Positions 48,267 through 56,566 of a stretch of DNA of 64,000 nt are shown piece by piece (positions within the stretch are counted from its first letter, which is position 1; each line of letters starts with the position of its first letter). The translations under genes and the position numbers were made by a program. The notes beneath the pieces were generated by a model. The model was not told the DNA's origin, searched no databases, and saw only the letters and a program-made list of their open reading frames with translations. Origin of the DNA: Pseudobutyrivibrio sp. ACV-2 (GTDB lineage: Bacteria; Bacillota; Clostridia; Lachnospirales; Lachnospiraceae); the NCBI RefSeq assembly GCF_900107545.1, contig NZ_FNQZ01000002.1, positions 124,001 through 188,000 on the forward strand, read 5' to 3'.

Positions 48267-48886
48267 TATGCATACACCTCCTGAATCTGATCAACAGCAG
48301 CCTTTGTTACAACTACTGTGTTGTACTTAAGGATGTCATATACGTTGATTGTGTTTGTAAGGGCAGTCTTTACTGTAGGGATGTTCTTTGCAGACATAAC
48401 TACGTTCTGATCATTTGTATCAAGAACTATGAGAGCCTTTTCAACGTTAAGGTTTGTAAGAACCTTTGCGAAATCCTTTGTCTTAATAGAATCAAGCTTA
48501 AGCTCGTCAACTACGATGAACTTGTTCTCGTTAACTGCAGAAGTGAGAACTGACTTAAGAGCTGCTCTCTTTTCCTTCTTGTTAAGCTTGAATGAATAAT
48601 CTCTTGGTGTTGGAGCGAATACTACGCCACCACCTGTCCACTGTGGAGATCTTGTAGAACCCTGTCTTGCATGACCTGTTCCCTTCTGTCTCCAAGGTTT
48701 TCTACCACCACCTGAAACCTCAGAACGTGTCTTAGCCTTCTGTGTTCCCTGACGGTTATTTGCAAGCTGCTGGACAACTGCCATGTGAACTAAATGCTCA
48801 TTAATCTCAACTGCGAAGATGCTGTCGTTAAGATCCATGGTGCCAACTTCTTTGCCTTCCATATTGTATACGGATACTTTAGCCAT
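48266..48886 (-). CDS. rplD: 50S ribosomal protein L4
   Basis: 206 aa. [20 protein letters not shown] with the long basic loop is diagnostic. In E. coli L4 also represses the S10 operon through its leader, relevant to the long leader seen here. Confidence 0.98.
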   Translation of the reverse strand: MAKVSVYNMEGKEVGTMDLNDSIFAVEINEHLVHMAVVQQLANNRQGTQKAKTRSEVSGGGRKPWRQKGTGHARQGSTRSPQWTGGGVVFAPTPRDYSFKLNKKEKRAALKSVLTSAVNENKFIVVDELKLDSIKTKDFAKVLTNLNVEKALIVLDTNDQNVVMSAKNIPTVKTALTNTINVYDILKYNTVVVTKAAVDQIQEVYA

Positions 48887-48915
48887 CGCTAAGTTCCTCC
48901 TTTCCTATCGTAAGA

Positions 48916-49599
48916 TTACTTTCCTGCTTTAACTGACTCTTTGATTGTTACAAGAGACTTCTTTGGTCCTGGAACAGCACCCTTTACTAAAAGCAGATTG
49001 TTTTCAACGTCAACACGTACAATCTCAAGATTCTGGATTGTAACTCTTGTTCCGCCCATCTGACCAGGCATTCCCTTGCCCTTGAATACACGGCTAGGTG
49101 ATGAACATGCACCATTTGAACCCTGATGTCTGTGGAACTTAGAACCGTGAGCCATAGGACCTCTGTGCTGGCCTAATCTCTTGATAGCGCCCTGGAATCC
49201 CTTACCCTTTGAAGTAGCTGTTGCATCAACCTTGTCACCAGCTTCAAAGATGTCAGCTTTGATTTCCTGAGCAAGTGCATAATCTGCACAATTATCAAAT
49301 CTAAACTCTCTAACAAATCTCTTTGGCTCAACACCAGCCTTATCGAAGTGACCCTTCTCAGGCTTGTTTACGCCATTGCGATGAATGATTTCTTTGCGTC
49401 CGTTAGCATCCTTATTAACAAGCTTAACCTTCTTGTCAACAAAGCCAACCTGAACTGCATCGTAACCGTCGTTTTCTACTGTCTTAATCTGTGTAACAAC
49501 ACATGGACCTGCAGAAAGTACAGTTACAGGAATAAGCTCGCCGCCTTCGTTGAAGACCTGAGTCATTCCGACCTTTGTAGCTAAAATAGCTTTCTTCAT
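48916..49599 (-). CDS. rplC: 50S ribosomal protein L3
   Basis: 227 aa from ATG 49599 ([20 protein letters not shown]), with GGAGGT 9 bases before it; the start at 49614 would place that site inside the gene. [19 protein letters not shown]-type block (split by context) and [10 protein letters not shown] are typical. Unusually, a 170-nt gap lies between rpsJ and rplC. Confidence 0.97.
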   Translation of the reverse strand: MKKAILATKVGMTQVFNEGGELIPVTVLSAGPCVVTQIKTVENDGYDAVQVGFVDKKVKLVNKDANGRKEIIHRNGVNKPEKGHFDKAGVEPKRFVREFRFDNCADYALAQEIKADIFEAGDKVDATATSKGKGFQGAIKRLGQHRGPMAHGSKFHRHQGSNGACSSPSRVFKGKGMPGQMGGTRVTIQNLEIVRVDVENNLLLVKGAVPGPKKSLVTIKESVKAGK

Positions 49600-49769
49600 T
49601 TTTCTTACCTCCATTTTCTACAGCGGAACGCTTCGTGCCCTATTTAATATAGAGTGGGTAGCGGAACCGTTCATCCTAGAACAGTGTCATATAAGTGGAA
49701 CCCGATAAGAAATCTAAGTTGCTTCTATATAAAACCATCTTGGATGTTTACTTAACTAAATGAACTCAA
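49600..49769 (-). other. 170-nt spacer between rpsJ and rplC
   Basis: Most S10 operons have little space here. The spacer holds an 8-bp direct repeat AGCGGAAC (49622-49629 and 49660-49667, period 38) and TATATAGA/TCTATATTA arms that could pair. No promoter or terminator was clear. It may be a second leader acting on rplC. Confidence 0.5.
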
Positions 49770-50081
49770 TTATTTGTTCTTGATGCTGATTTCAACACCT
49801 GCTGGCATCTCTAACTTAGAAAGTGCTTCAACAGTCTTCTGTGTTGGATCAATGACATCAATCAATCTCTTATGAGTTCTCTGCTCGAACTGCTCACGAG
49901 AGTCCTTGTACTTATGTACAGCTCTAAGAATTGTAACAACTTCCTTCTTTGTTGGAAGAGGTACTGGACCACTAACCTGTGCTCCGTTCTTCTTAACAGT
50001 CTCGATGATTTTCTTGGCAGATGAATCTACTAACTCATGATCATAAGCCTTGAGTGTGATTCTCATAACTTGATTTGCCAT
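49770..50081 (-). CDS. rpsJ: 30S ribosomal protein S10
   Basis: 103 aa. [20 protein letters not shown] and [20 protein letters not shown] are diagnostic. First gene of the superoperon, also the NusE antitermination factor. A strong AGGAGGAG ribosome site precedes it. Confidence 0.98.
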   Translation of the reverse strand: MANQVMRITLKAYDHELVDSSAKKIIETVKKNGAQVSGPVPLPTKKEVVTILRAVHKYKDSREQFEQRTHKRLIDVIDPTQKTVEALSKLEMPAGVEISIKNK

Positions 50082-50338
50082 AAAAAAAGTCTCCTCCTTT
50101 TTCGTTTTTCTGATTTCTGAGAAAAATCGAACAAGTGGCGACTGTACACTTACCCGTGTGTATCATAGATTTAAACTCAAAGTTTGAACCTAAGTTCTCA
50201 CACGTCGTCTCCGCGAATGCGGACGGTTTTCTGTTGTACAGTGACTTGTCGTCAGTTTCCTAACTTGACATTCGCTCCACGGAAAACCAACTCGTAATTG
50301 AGTTGCAACCTCACGCTTCATAGCTATCATGTCACAGC
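50082..50338 (-). ncRNA. Long structured leader of the S10 operon
   Basis: From the predicted start near 50338 to the rpsJ ATG the leader is ~257 nt. Pairings: an outer stem joining 50128-50148 to 50235-50251 (ACAAGT..ACTGTACA with TGTACAGT..ACTTGT, GGCG bulge); inside it CGTGTG/CACACG (50155-50160, 50199-50204) enclosing AAACT/AGTTT (50173-50185); and TCCGC-GAAT-GCGGA (50210-50223). CAACTC/GAGTTG (50288-50305) is separate. No T-run follows the folds. Probably an r-protein-controlled leader; its class was not recognised. Confidence 0.65.
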
Positions 50339-50345
50339 AAGTAAT

Positions 50346-50374
50346 AATATACACGGGAGAGTCCATATATGCAA
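50346..50374 (-). promoter_or_regulatory. Promoter of the S10 ribosomal superoperon
   Basis: On the minus strand TTGCAT (50374-50369), a 17-nt spacer, and TATATT (50351-50346). It lies 265 bases before rpsJ and is the only clear minus-strand promoter in this gap. Confidence 0.82.
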
Positions 50375-50465
50375 GAGAAAGATGAAAATAATTGTACTTT
50401 ATTTAGTACAATCCAAAAGAGCACTACATGTTGTGGTTTTATTATAATATCGAAACTATTAGTCA

Positions 50466-50493
50466 TTGAACATTGACAATTCTCAAGTATAAT
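50466..50493 (+). promoter_or_regulatory. Promoter of the methyltransferase gene
   Basis: TTGAAC, a 16-nt spacer, TATAAT on the plus strand. Initiation near 50500 would put the palindromic repeat at 50516-50560 in the 5' leader. Confidence 0.7.
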
Positions 50494-50515
50494 ATCGGAG
50501 TGAAGGTTGTGAAAT

Positions 50516-50560
50516 GCTTCATCAGTCAGCTGCGCTGACAGCTTCTCATTTTGGAGAAGC
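50516..50560 (+). repeat. Degenerate palindromic repeat (REP/MITE-like), copy 1
   Basis: It reads like the units at 52921 and 61668 (CATCAGTCAGC ... CTGAC then a second stem). The first hairpin is GTCAG/CTGAC; the second is GCTTCTC/GAGAAGC where other copies have CCTTCCCC/GGGGAAGG, so both arms changed together and pairing is kept. Confidence 0.75.
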
Positions 50561-50591
50561 TTCTATATATAATAGAAAGGTTATTTAAATT

Positions 50592-51479
50592 ATGCAAGCA
50601 GCAAACAATTGGAAAGATTATGAAATAATAGATTGTAGCTCTGGCGAAAAGTTGGAGCGTTGGGGCGAGTATGTTCTTCTTCGTCCTGATCCACAGGTAA
50701 TATGGAACACTAAAAAAAGCTCTCCTTATTATAAGAAGCTAAACGCTCATTATCATCGTTCAAATAAAGGTGGTGGTGAATGGGAGTTCTTCGATTTGCC
50801 TGAGCAGTGGACCATCAGTTATCCTATCTGCGATAAGAACCTAACATTTAATCTGAAGCCTTTTGCTTTTAAGCATACTGGTCTGTTTCCAGAGCAGGCT
50901 GTCAACTGGGATTGGTTTTCTTCTATTATAAATAAGGAAATAAAAGAAAAGAATCGTCCTGTAAAGGTCTTAAATCTTTTTGCATACACAGGCGGTGCTA
51001 CACTTGCAGCTGCCGCAGCTGGTGCTCAGGTCACACATGTGGACGCGTCAAAAGGAATGGTTGGCTGGGCTAAGGAAAACGCTGTTTCATCTGGCCTTGG
51101 TGATGCTCCTATCAGATGGCTCGTGGATGACTGCAGAAAGTTTGTGGAAAGGGAAATCCGCCGCGGCAATAAATACGATGGAATTATAATGGATCCTCCT
51201 TCATATGGTAGAGGTTCTAAAAACGAGGTTTGGAAAATCGAAGATGATATCTTCCCATTTATTGAACTCTGCGAGCAGATACTTTCGGATGACGCCCTTT
51301 TCTTCCTTGTTAATTCATATACAACTGGACTTCAGCCTGCAGTTTTAAACTATATGATAAGCACTGCACTATTAAAGAAGCATCCTGGTACAGTTACAGC
51401 TGATGAAATAGGTCTTCCTGTTACAGAGTCAGGGCTTGTACTTCCATGTGGCGCAAGCGGACGATGGGTACGAAATTAA
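50592..51479 (+). CDS. Class I SAM-dependent (rRNA) methyltransferase
   Basis: 295 aa. The SAM-binding motif is LNLFAYTGGATLAAAAAG near residue 124-141, followed by THVDASKGM, and the catalytic-type motif is MDPPSYGRG near 201, as in RlmI/RlmK-type 23S rRNA methylases. It lacks the N-terminal PUA domain of RlmI but has a ~110-residue N-terminal domain of its own. The exact target is unknown. Monocistronic or with the MATE gene 69 bases later. Confidence 0.88.
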   Translation: MQAANNWKDYEIIDCSSGEKLERWGEYVLLRPDPQVIWNTKKSSPYYKKLNAHYHRSNKGGGEWEFFDLPEQWTISYPICDKNLTFNLKPFAFKHTGLFPEQAVNWDWFSSIINKEIKEKNRPVKVLNLFAYTGGATLAAAAAGAQVTHVDASKGMVGWAKENAVSSGLGDAPIRWLVDDCRKFVEREIRRGNKYDGIIMDPPSYGRGSKNEVWKIEDDIFPFIELCEQILSDDALFFLVNSYTTGLQPAVLNYMISTALLKKHPGTVTADEIGLPVTESGLVLPCGASGRWVRN

Positions 51480-51548
51480 TATTTTAATTTTTATTTAGAA
51501 TAATCTACACACTATTCGTAATACATTAATATAGAAGGAAAATATGTT

Positions 51549-52919
51549 ATGACTGAAACAACAATGAATCCACTCGGCACTGAACCAGTGGGAAAACTAC
51601 TTAGGAAGTTTGCCATTCCTAGTATTATAGCCATGCTTGTAGGCTCACTTTACAACATGGTTGACCAACTCTTCATTGGAAACTTTGTAGGACCTCTCGG
51701 AAATGGAGCAACAAATATCCAGTTTCCATTATCAATACTTAATGTTTCAATAGCACTTTTATGCGGAATTGGTTCAGCTTCCACATTCAATCTAGCCATG
51801 GGACGTGGTGAGACAAAACGCGCCGGTTATTATATAGGAAATGCTGTTTCTTTAATGCTTTTAGGTGGACTTGTTCTCACAGTTGTTACAGAGCTATTTT
51901 TAGAGCCTATCCTTATTGGTTGTGGTGCTACTGAAAACATTTTACCTTATGCGGTGGAGTACTCACGCATTTGTGCACTTGGCTATCCACTTTTTATTTT
52001 ATCAGCCGGCGGTGCTCATATCGTCAGAGCCGATGGTAGTCCTAATATGACCATGGCAATCAATATGACTGGTGCTATTATTAACACCGTCCTTGATTTT
52101 CTTTTTGTAGCTGTGTTCCACTGGGGAATGACAGGAGCTGCTGTGGCAACCATTATCGGTCAATACATTGCAGGAATTATGGTACTTGTTTACCTTACGA
52201 AATTTAAAACTGTTAAGCTGGAAAAGAAGCATTTTGTTTTAAACGGACATATGATTGCTGCTGTTATAGCCCTTGGCGCAGCACCTTTCATCAATCAGAT
52301 TGCCATGATGATTGTTCAGATTGTTATGAATCATGTGATGGGATATTATGGCGCAAAATCCATCTATGGAGCTGATATTCCTATTACCTGCGCTGGCATT
52401 ATTTCAAAGGTTACAGGTATATGTTTTTCATTTATCATTGGTATTTCTCAAGGATTGCAGCCAATCGTTTCATTTAACTATGGAGCTCAGAATTATAAGA
52501 GAGTTAAAGATGCTTATTTACTTGCAACAAAAATTGCTGCTGTTATAGCTATTGGAAGCTGGGCATGCTTTCAGATATTCCCTAGACAGTTAGTTTCGAT
52601 TTTTGGTTCCGGTTCTGATTTATACTTTGAATTCTGTACTAAATATTTCAGAGTCTTCCTATTTGGTATTTTCACATGTTTCCTGCAGCCACTTGCATCA
52701 AACTTCTTTACATCAATAGGAAAGCCTTACAAGGGTATTTTTATGTCTCTTACTAGACAGGTGCTTTTCCTTACACCACTTATTTTATTGTTACCTCTAT
52801 TCCTTGGATTCAATGGAGTACTTTTTGCAGGACCAATTGCAGATGCGCTTTCGTTTACGATTTGTTTGATTCTTTTGGTTAGAGAATTTAGGAGAGATGA
52901 GTTTAGGACCGCTAGGTAG
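51549..52919 (+). CDS. MATE family efflux transporter
   Basis: 456 aa with 12 predicted membrane helices. GSLYNMVDQLFIGNFVGPLG at the start and the pseudo-repeat GISQGLQPIVSFNYGAQNYK in the second half are typical of MepA/NorM-type drug/Na+ antiporters. Substrate unknown. It ends 1 base before a pair of palindromic repeats that form its terminator. Confidence 0.93.
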   Translation: MTETTMNPLGTEPVGKLLRKFAIPSIIAMLVGSLYNMVDQLFIGNFVGPLGNGATNIQFPLSILNVSIALLCGIGSASTFNLAMGRGETKRAGYYIGNAVSLMLLGGLVLTVVTELFLEPILIGCGATENILPYAVEYSRICALGYPLFILSAGGAHIVRADGSPNMTMAINMTGAIINTVLDFLFVAVFHWGMTGAAVATIIGQYIAGIMVLVYLTKFKTVKLEKKHFVLNGHMIAAVIALGAAPFINQIAMMIVQIVMNHVMGYYGAKSIYGADIPITCAGIISKVTGICFSFIIGISQGLQPIVSFNYGAQNYKRVKDAYLLATKIAAVIAIGSWACFQIFPRQLVSIFGSGSDLYFEFCTKYFRVFLFGIFTCFLQPLASNFFTSIGKPYKGIFMSLTRQVLFLTPLILLLPLFLGFNGVLFAGPIADALSFTICLILLVREFRRDEFRTAR

Positions 52920-52920
52920 T

Positions 52921-53018
52921 AGCCCTCATCCGTCAGCTGGCGCTGACACCTTCCCCCTGAGGGGGAAGGCAACACCTCATCCTTCCCTTGCTGGCCACCT
53001 TCCCCTAGCGGGGAAGGC
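52921..53018 (+). repeat. Palindromic repeats (REP/MITE-like), copy 2, two units
   Basis: Unit 1 (52921-52970) begins AGCCCTCATCCGTCAGC, has GTCAGC/GCTGAC and CCTTCCCCC/GGGGGAAGG stems. Unit 2 (52973-53018) repeats CCTCATCC and the CCTTCCCC/GGGGAAGG stem. It sits exactly between the MATE stop and the cyclase stop of two converging genes. Confidence 0.9.
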
Positions 53019-53027
53019 TTTTTTATT
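52998..53027 (+). terminator. Terminator of the MATE gene, formed by the repeat
   Basis: CCTTCCCC-TAGC-GGGGAAGG followed by CTTTTTTATT. The stem is the second palindrome of the repeat, so the repeat serves as terminator. Confidence 0.88.
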
Positions 53028-54312
53028 TGCAGATTATTTGGTTGCGACCGTTTGCTTTTGCTTCGTATAGGTTTGCGTCGGCTCGCTTTAAAAATTCGTC
53101 GATGTTTTCTCCTGGTATGAGTGCTGTCAGGCCAAATGACATTGTAATTTGCTGATTAGAATTTGGAATCCAAATAGTTCTAACTTCACTCATTATAATT
53201 TCCAAATCACGTCGTGCTATTTCAAGTTCAAAATTCTCAAATATAAGCAGAAATTCCTCACCACCCCAGCGTGCAGCAAAGCCTTTTGCTACCATTCCAG
53301 CTTTTAATTTATCTGCTACTCTTTTTAAAACATAATCTCCCATTTCATGATTGAATGTATCGTTCACTTTTTTAAAGAAATCTATGTCTGAAATACATAC
53401 ACAGTATTTTGTACCTCTTTCTAATGCATCAACTCTAATTTCTTCAAGTTTCTTATCTGCATATCTTCTGTTGTACAATTCAGTAAGGGCATCGTAGTTT
53501 ACCAATGTCTGAATAGCTCTAGCCATTCGTTTTCCATCATTTGCAAGAACCTTTATTTCATCATCTTCCTGGGTCAGTTCCCTAGGCATTGCAACGTCGA
53601 ATTCTCCATTTGCGAGGCTGTCTATATATTTATTCATTTTGGAAATTCTTTCAGCCAGCTTCTTATGGAAATATGCCATGATGAAACCAATAAAGAGTGC
53701 CGAAACTATACATACTATGAACACAGGTCCTGTGTAGATGAACATTTCTCGTTTTACAGATTCTTTAGACCTGCTTACACCTACCATTCCACTTATCTGC
53801 CCCTTATCATCCTTTATTGGTCTATAAAAGGCGCAGCTTTTTACGTCATAGATAAGGACGTTTTCATAGAATTTGCTCTGGCCCGCTTCTAGAACATCAT
53901 TTTTTACTATAACAGAGGCATTTGTACCTATTGCACGATTTCCTTCTGCATCCTTAAGTGTAGTAAGCAAGCGCACGTCATTGTAAAAAATCGTAATATC
54001 GATTTCAAGCTTTTTACCCAGTTCATCAAGTAAGGTGGTCTCGCCATTTATGGGCTGCTCACCCTTGTACATTTCAAGGACACCATCACCATTTGCATCC
54101 TCTGCCCAATATTCACCTACATATACTGTATCGAAAACATACATCGCTAAATCTGCATCTCTAATAAGCTCTTCTTCGGCTTTGTCAGCGGTGATAGTAT
54201 ATAGGCCACTCACACTGAAGCTAACAATTATTGTAGTCATAATTGCAAGGGGAATTAGAGTGATGCGAAGCATTTGATTTTTTAGACTGTTGGATAATTT
54301 TTTTTGTGACAT
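53023..54312 (-). CDS. Membrane-bound diguanylate cyclase (sensor-HAMP-GGDEF)
   Basis: 429 aa from ATG 54312; the GTG at 54321 overlaps the AAAGGTGAT ribosome site and is not used. Helix near residues 15-40, an extracellular Cache-like domain (GYWAEDANGDGVLEMYKG region within ~45-170), a second helix near 185-205, a HAMP-like linker, then GGDEF with GGEEF in the active-site position (RWGGEEFLLIF). No RxxD inhibitory site precedes GGEEF. It should make c-di-GMP. No EAL domain or c-di-GMP riboswitch was recognised in the window. Confidence 0.92.
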   Translation of the reverse strand: MSQKKLSNSLKNQMLRITLIPLAIMTTIIVSFSVSGLYTITADKAEEELIRDADLAMYVFDTVYVGEYWAEDANGDGVLEMYKGEQPINGETTLLDELGKKLEIDITIFYNDVRLLTTLKDAEGNRAIGTNASVIVKNDVLEAGQSKFYENVLIYDVKSCAFYRPIKDDKGQISGMVGVSRSKESVKREMFIYTGPVFIVCIVSALFIGFIMAYFHKKLAERISKMNKYIDSLANGEFDVAMPRELTQEDDEIKVLANDGKRMARAIQTLVNYDALTELYNRRYADKKLEEIRVDALERGTKYCVCISDIDFFKKVNDTFNHEMGDYVLKRVADKLKAGMVAKGFAARWGGEEFLLIFENFELEIARRDLEIIMSEVRTIWIPNSNQQITMSFGLTALIPGENIDEFLKRADANLYEAKANGRNQIICK

Positions 54313-54345
54313 GATAATCACCTTTTTCTAAACACCTGGGTACAC

Positions 54346-54395
54346 ACCTCATCTGTCAACTATGCAGACAGATTCTACTCAACGAAAAGCCTTCT
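54346..54395 (-). repeat. Degenerate palindromic repeat, copy 3
   Basis: CCTCATCTGTC ... GACAG and AAAGCCTTCTCG match the start, first stem and end of the other copies, but the second stem is broken. It lies in the gap upstream of the cyclase gene. Strand is nominal. Confidence 0.55.
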
Positions 54396-54441
54396 CGTTC
54401 ATAATGCCATATTTATATGAATTTATGGTGAACATAAAAGA

Positions 54442-54462
54442 GCCACCGCTTAATGCGATGGC
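54442..54462 (-). terminator. Terminator after yjfF
   Basis: GCCATCGC and GCGGTGGC (one G-U pair) with a short loop, followed on the minus strand by TCTTTTATG. Ends the Ytf-type operon. Confidence 0.8.
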
Positions 54463-54470
54463 CCTTAAGA

Positions 54471-55502
54471 TTATTTATTTCTTTGTGCTTTAACAAGAGC
54501 AAAAACCGATTGAAGGATGATGAAAACACATAATAGTGCTGCTGTTGCGATGTTTGCCCAGCTGGAAAGAAGCTTTCCATTTGTATTTACAAGAACAGTG
54601 ATGGTACCATTAATGAGAACTCCAAATAGAGATCCAATAACATTTCCAACACCACCTGTAAGAAGGGTTCCGCCGATGACAGCTGATGCAATGGCATCCA
54701 TCTCTAAGCCTTTTGCCTGGTTTACTGAACCTGACATAGTGTTAAGGCAATAGAGAATTCCACCGATTGAGCATAGGAAGGATGAAAGAATGTGTGATAA
54801 CATTCTGGTCTTTTTTACATTGAGACCCATCATTGTGGCTGAAGTCTGATTGCCGCCTACTGCGTAGAGATTACGGCCAAACTTTGTATATTTTAACATT
54901 AGGAAGATGAGTACAAGGACTACCAGCGCAATGATGACTGTTGGTCTCATGTAAGGTACCACGATTTTACCGTGGCGGTTGGCTTTGCCCAAAAATTCAG
55001 GAAGGTTAATTTTTGAGTTTGCCCATGCATAAAACAGTGGATTATCTGCTTCAGTAATAGAAATCTGTCCTGAGCAGATAACGGCTGTCATGCCTCTTGC
55101 AAAGAACATTCCTGCCATGGTTACAATAAATGGCTGAATTTCCAAGTAGCCTACAAGGAAGCCCTGGACTAACCCAAATACAAGCCCTATTGCAAGTACA
55201 AGGATTACCATTGGGACTGCCCCTACATGCCACTCAGTCATACCATATACTAAAAGCATACAGTCCATAGCAATTACCGAACCGACGGAAATGTCAATTC
55301 CACCTGTGAGCATTACGCAGGTCATTCCGCAAGTGACGCAGATCAGACCAGCATTATTGATAAGGATGTTTAAAAATGTCTGAAGGTTACTAAATCCTTT
55401 ATCCTGATAGATTGCGCAACCCACTGCATACATAAATACAAATAAGCATATGGTAATAATTATAAGTACTGAGTTAGAATCTAATTTCTTTTTTGTCTTC
55501 AT
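54471..55502 (-). CDS. yjfF: Sugar ABC transporter permease, YjfF type
   Basis: 343 aa with ~9 membrane helices of the RbsC/BPD_transp_2 family. ICVTCGMTCVMLTGGIDISVG and GGTLLTGGVGNVIG are typical. It overlaps the ytfT stop by one base and is the second of two permeases, as in the E. coli galactofuranose system YtfQRT-YjfF. Substrate by family only: galactofuranose, arabinose or another sugar. Confidence 0.9.
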   Translation of the reverse strand: MKTKKKLDSNSVLIIITICLFVFMYAVGCAIYQDKGFSNLQTFLNILINNAGLICVTCGMTCVMLTGGIDISVGSVIAMDCMLLVYGMTEWHVGAVPMVILVLAIGLVFGLVQGFLVGYLEIQPFIVTMAGMFFARGMTAVICSGQISITEADNPLFYAWANSKINLPEFLGKANRHGKIVVPYMRPTVIIALVVLVLIFLMLKYTKFGRNLYAVGGNQTSATMMGLNVKKTRMLSHILSSFLCSIGGILYCLNTMSGSVNQAKGLEMDAIASAVIGGTLLTGGVGNVIGSLFGVLINGTITVLVNTNGKLLSSWANIATAALLCVFIILQSVFALVKAQRNK

Positions 55503-56566
55503 TATGCTGCCTCCTTTACAAGTGCTGCCTTGGCATTTTGTGCCTTTTGAGCACGTCTTGCAGCCATGTATGCCTTGAAGGCTGGGGCCTGCACAACTAC
55601 GATGATGATAACGATGATAGCCTTAAACACTGGGGCTTTATCAGTTGAAACACCCATTGCAAGAAGGGTGGTTGTGATAGCCTGAATAGTGTAAGCACCG
55701 ATGATAGAGCCTGCTAAATTAAACTTACCACCGCCAAGTGAATTGCCGCCAAGTGCTACTGCAAGGATGGCATCCAGCTCATAGTTTAGACCAATGTTAT
55801 TAGAATCAGCTGAATAAATTCTAGAGGATGCAACAATACCTGCGATACCTGCACATACACCACATACTACATAGCAGATAAAACAAATTACATCAGAATT
55901 AATACCAGAGATTCTTGCAGCACGGCTGTTAATACCTACTGACTGGATATACAGTCCAAGTGCTGTTTTTCTGAGCAATATTGCAACAACTAATATTACC
56001 ACAACTGCCACAAACACAGGTGTTGGGATTGGACATCCCGGAATAAAATTACCCAGATATTTGTATGGCTCATATCGTATATACGTAATCTGGTTGTTGC
56101 AAAGAAGAAGTCCAATAGCTCTTGCAGCTGTGAACAAAATCAATGTCGCCACCATAGGTTGAATCTTTAGCTTTGCTACTAAAGCTCCGTTCATGGCACC
56201 ACTGACACCGCCCATCAAAACACCAAATAGCATACCAACTATCATTGGAACTGCAAGTGTTGATACGGAATTGTTTCCATAGCCTGCTAGAAGCATACAA
56301 CAGCTACAAGCTGAAAGTGACATTACAGAACCTACAGAGATATCTGTTCCTGCAGAAACTGCAACAACCAGGGTCTGACCGACAGCAAGGATAGCAATTT
56401 CAGAACCTCTGTTTAAAATATCAATTAATCTACCATACAAAACGCCGTGATTGATTTTAATCAGGAAAAAGTCAGGTGACTTTACCAGATTAATAAGCAG
56501 TACCAATATCATACAGAAGATTGGCAAGAACAGCGGCTTTTTCGTAAGCTTTCTTAAATTTTCCAT
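55502..56566 (-). CDS. ytfT: Sugar ABC transporter permease, YtfT type
   Basis: 354 aa, ~9 membrane helices of the same family as yjfF, with AVGQTLVVAVSAGTDISVGS and ALGGNSLGGGKFNLAGSI. It overlaps both neighbours (ytfR and yjfF) by one base. Its C-terminus is Ala/Lys-rich. It forms a likely heterodimeric channel with the YjfF-type protein. Confidence 0.92.
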   Translation of the reverse strand: MENLRKLTKKPLFLPIFCMILVLLINLVKSPDFFLIKINHGVLYGRLIDILNRGSEIAILAVGQTLVVAVSAGTDISVGSVMSLSACSCCMLLAGYGNNSVSTLAVPMIVGMLFGVLMGGVSGAMNGALVAKLKIQPMVATLILFTAARAIGLLLCNNQITYIRYEPYKYLGNFIPGCPIPTPVFVAVVVILVVAILLRKTALGLYIQSVGINSRAARISGINSDVICFICYVVCGVCAGIAGIVASSRIYSADSNNIGLNYELDAILAVALGGNSLGGGKFNLAGSIIGAYTIQAITTTLLAMGVSTDKAPVFKAIIVIIIVVVQAPAFKAYMAARRAQKAQNAKAALVKEAA

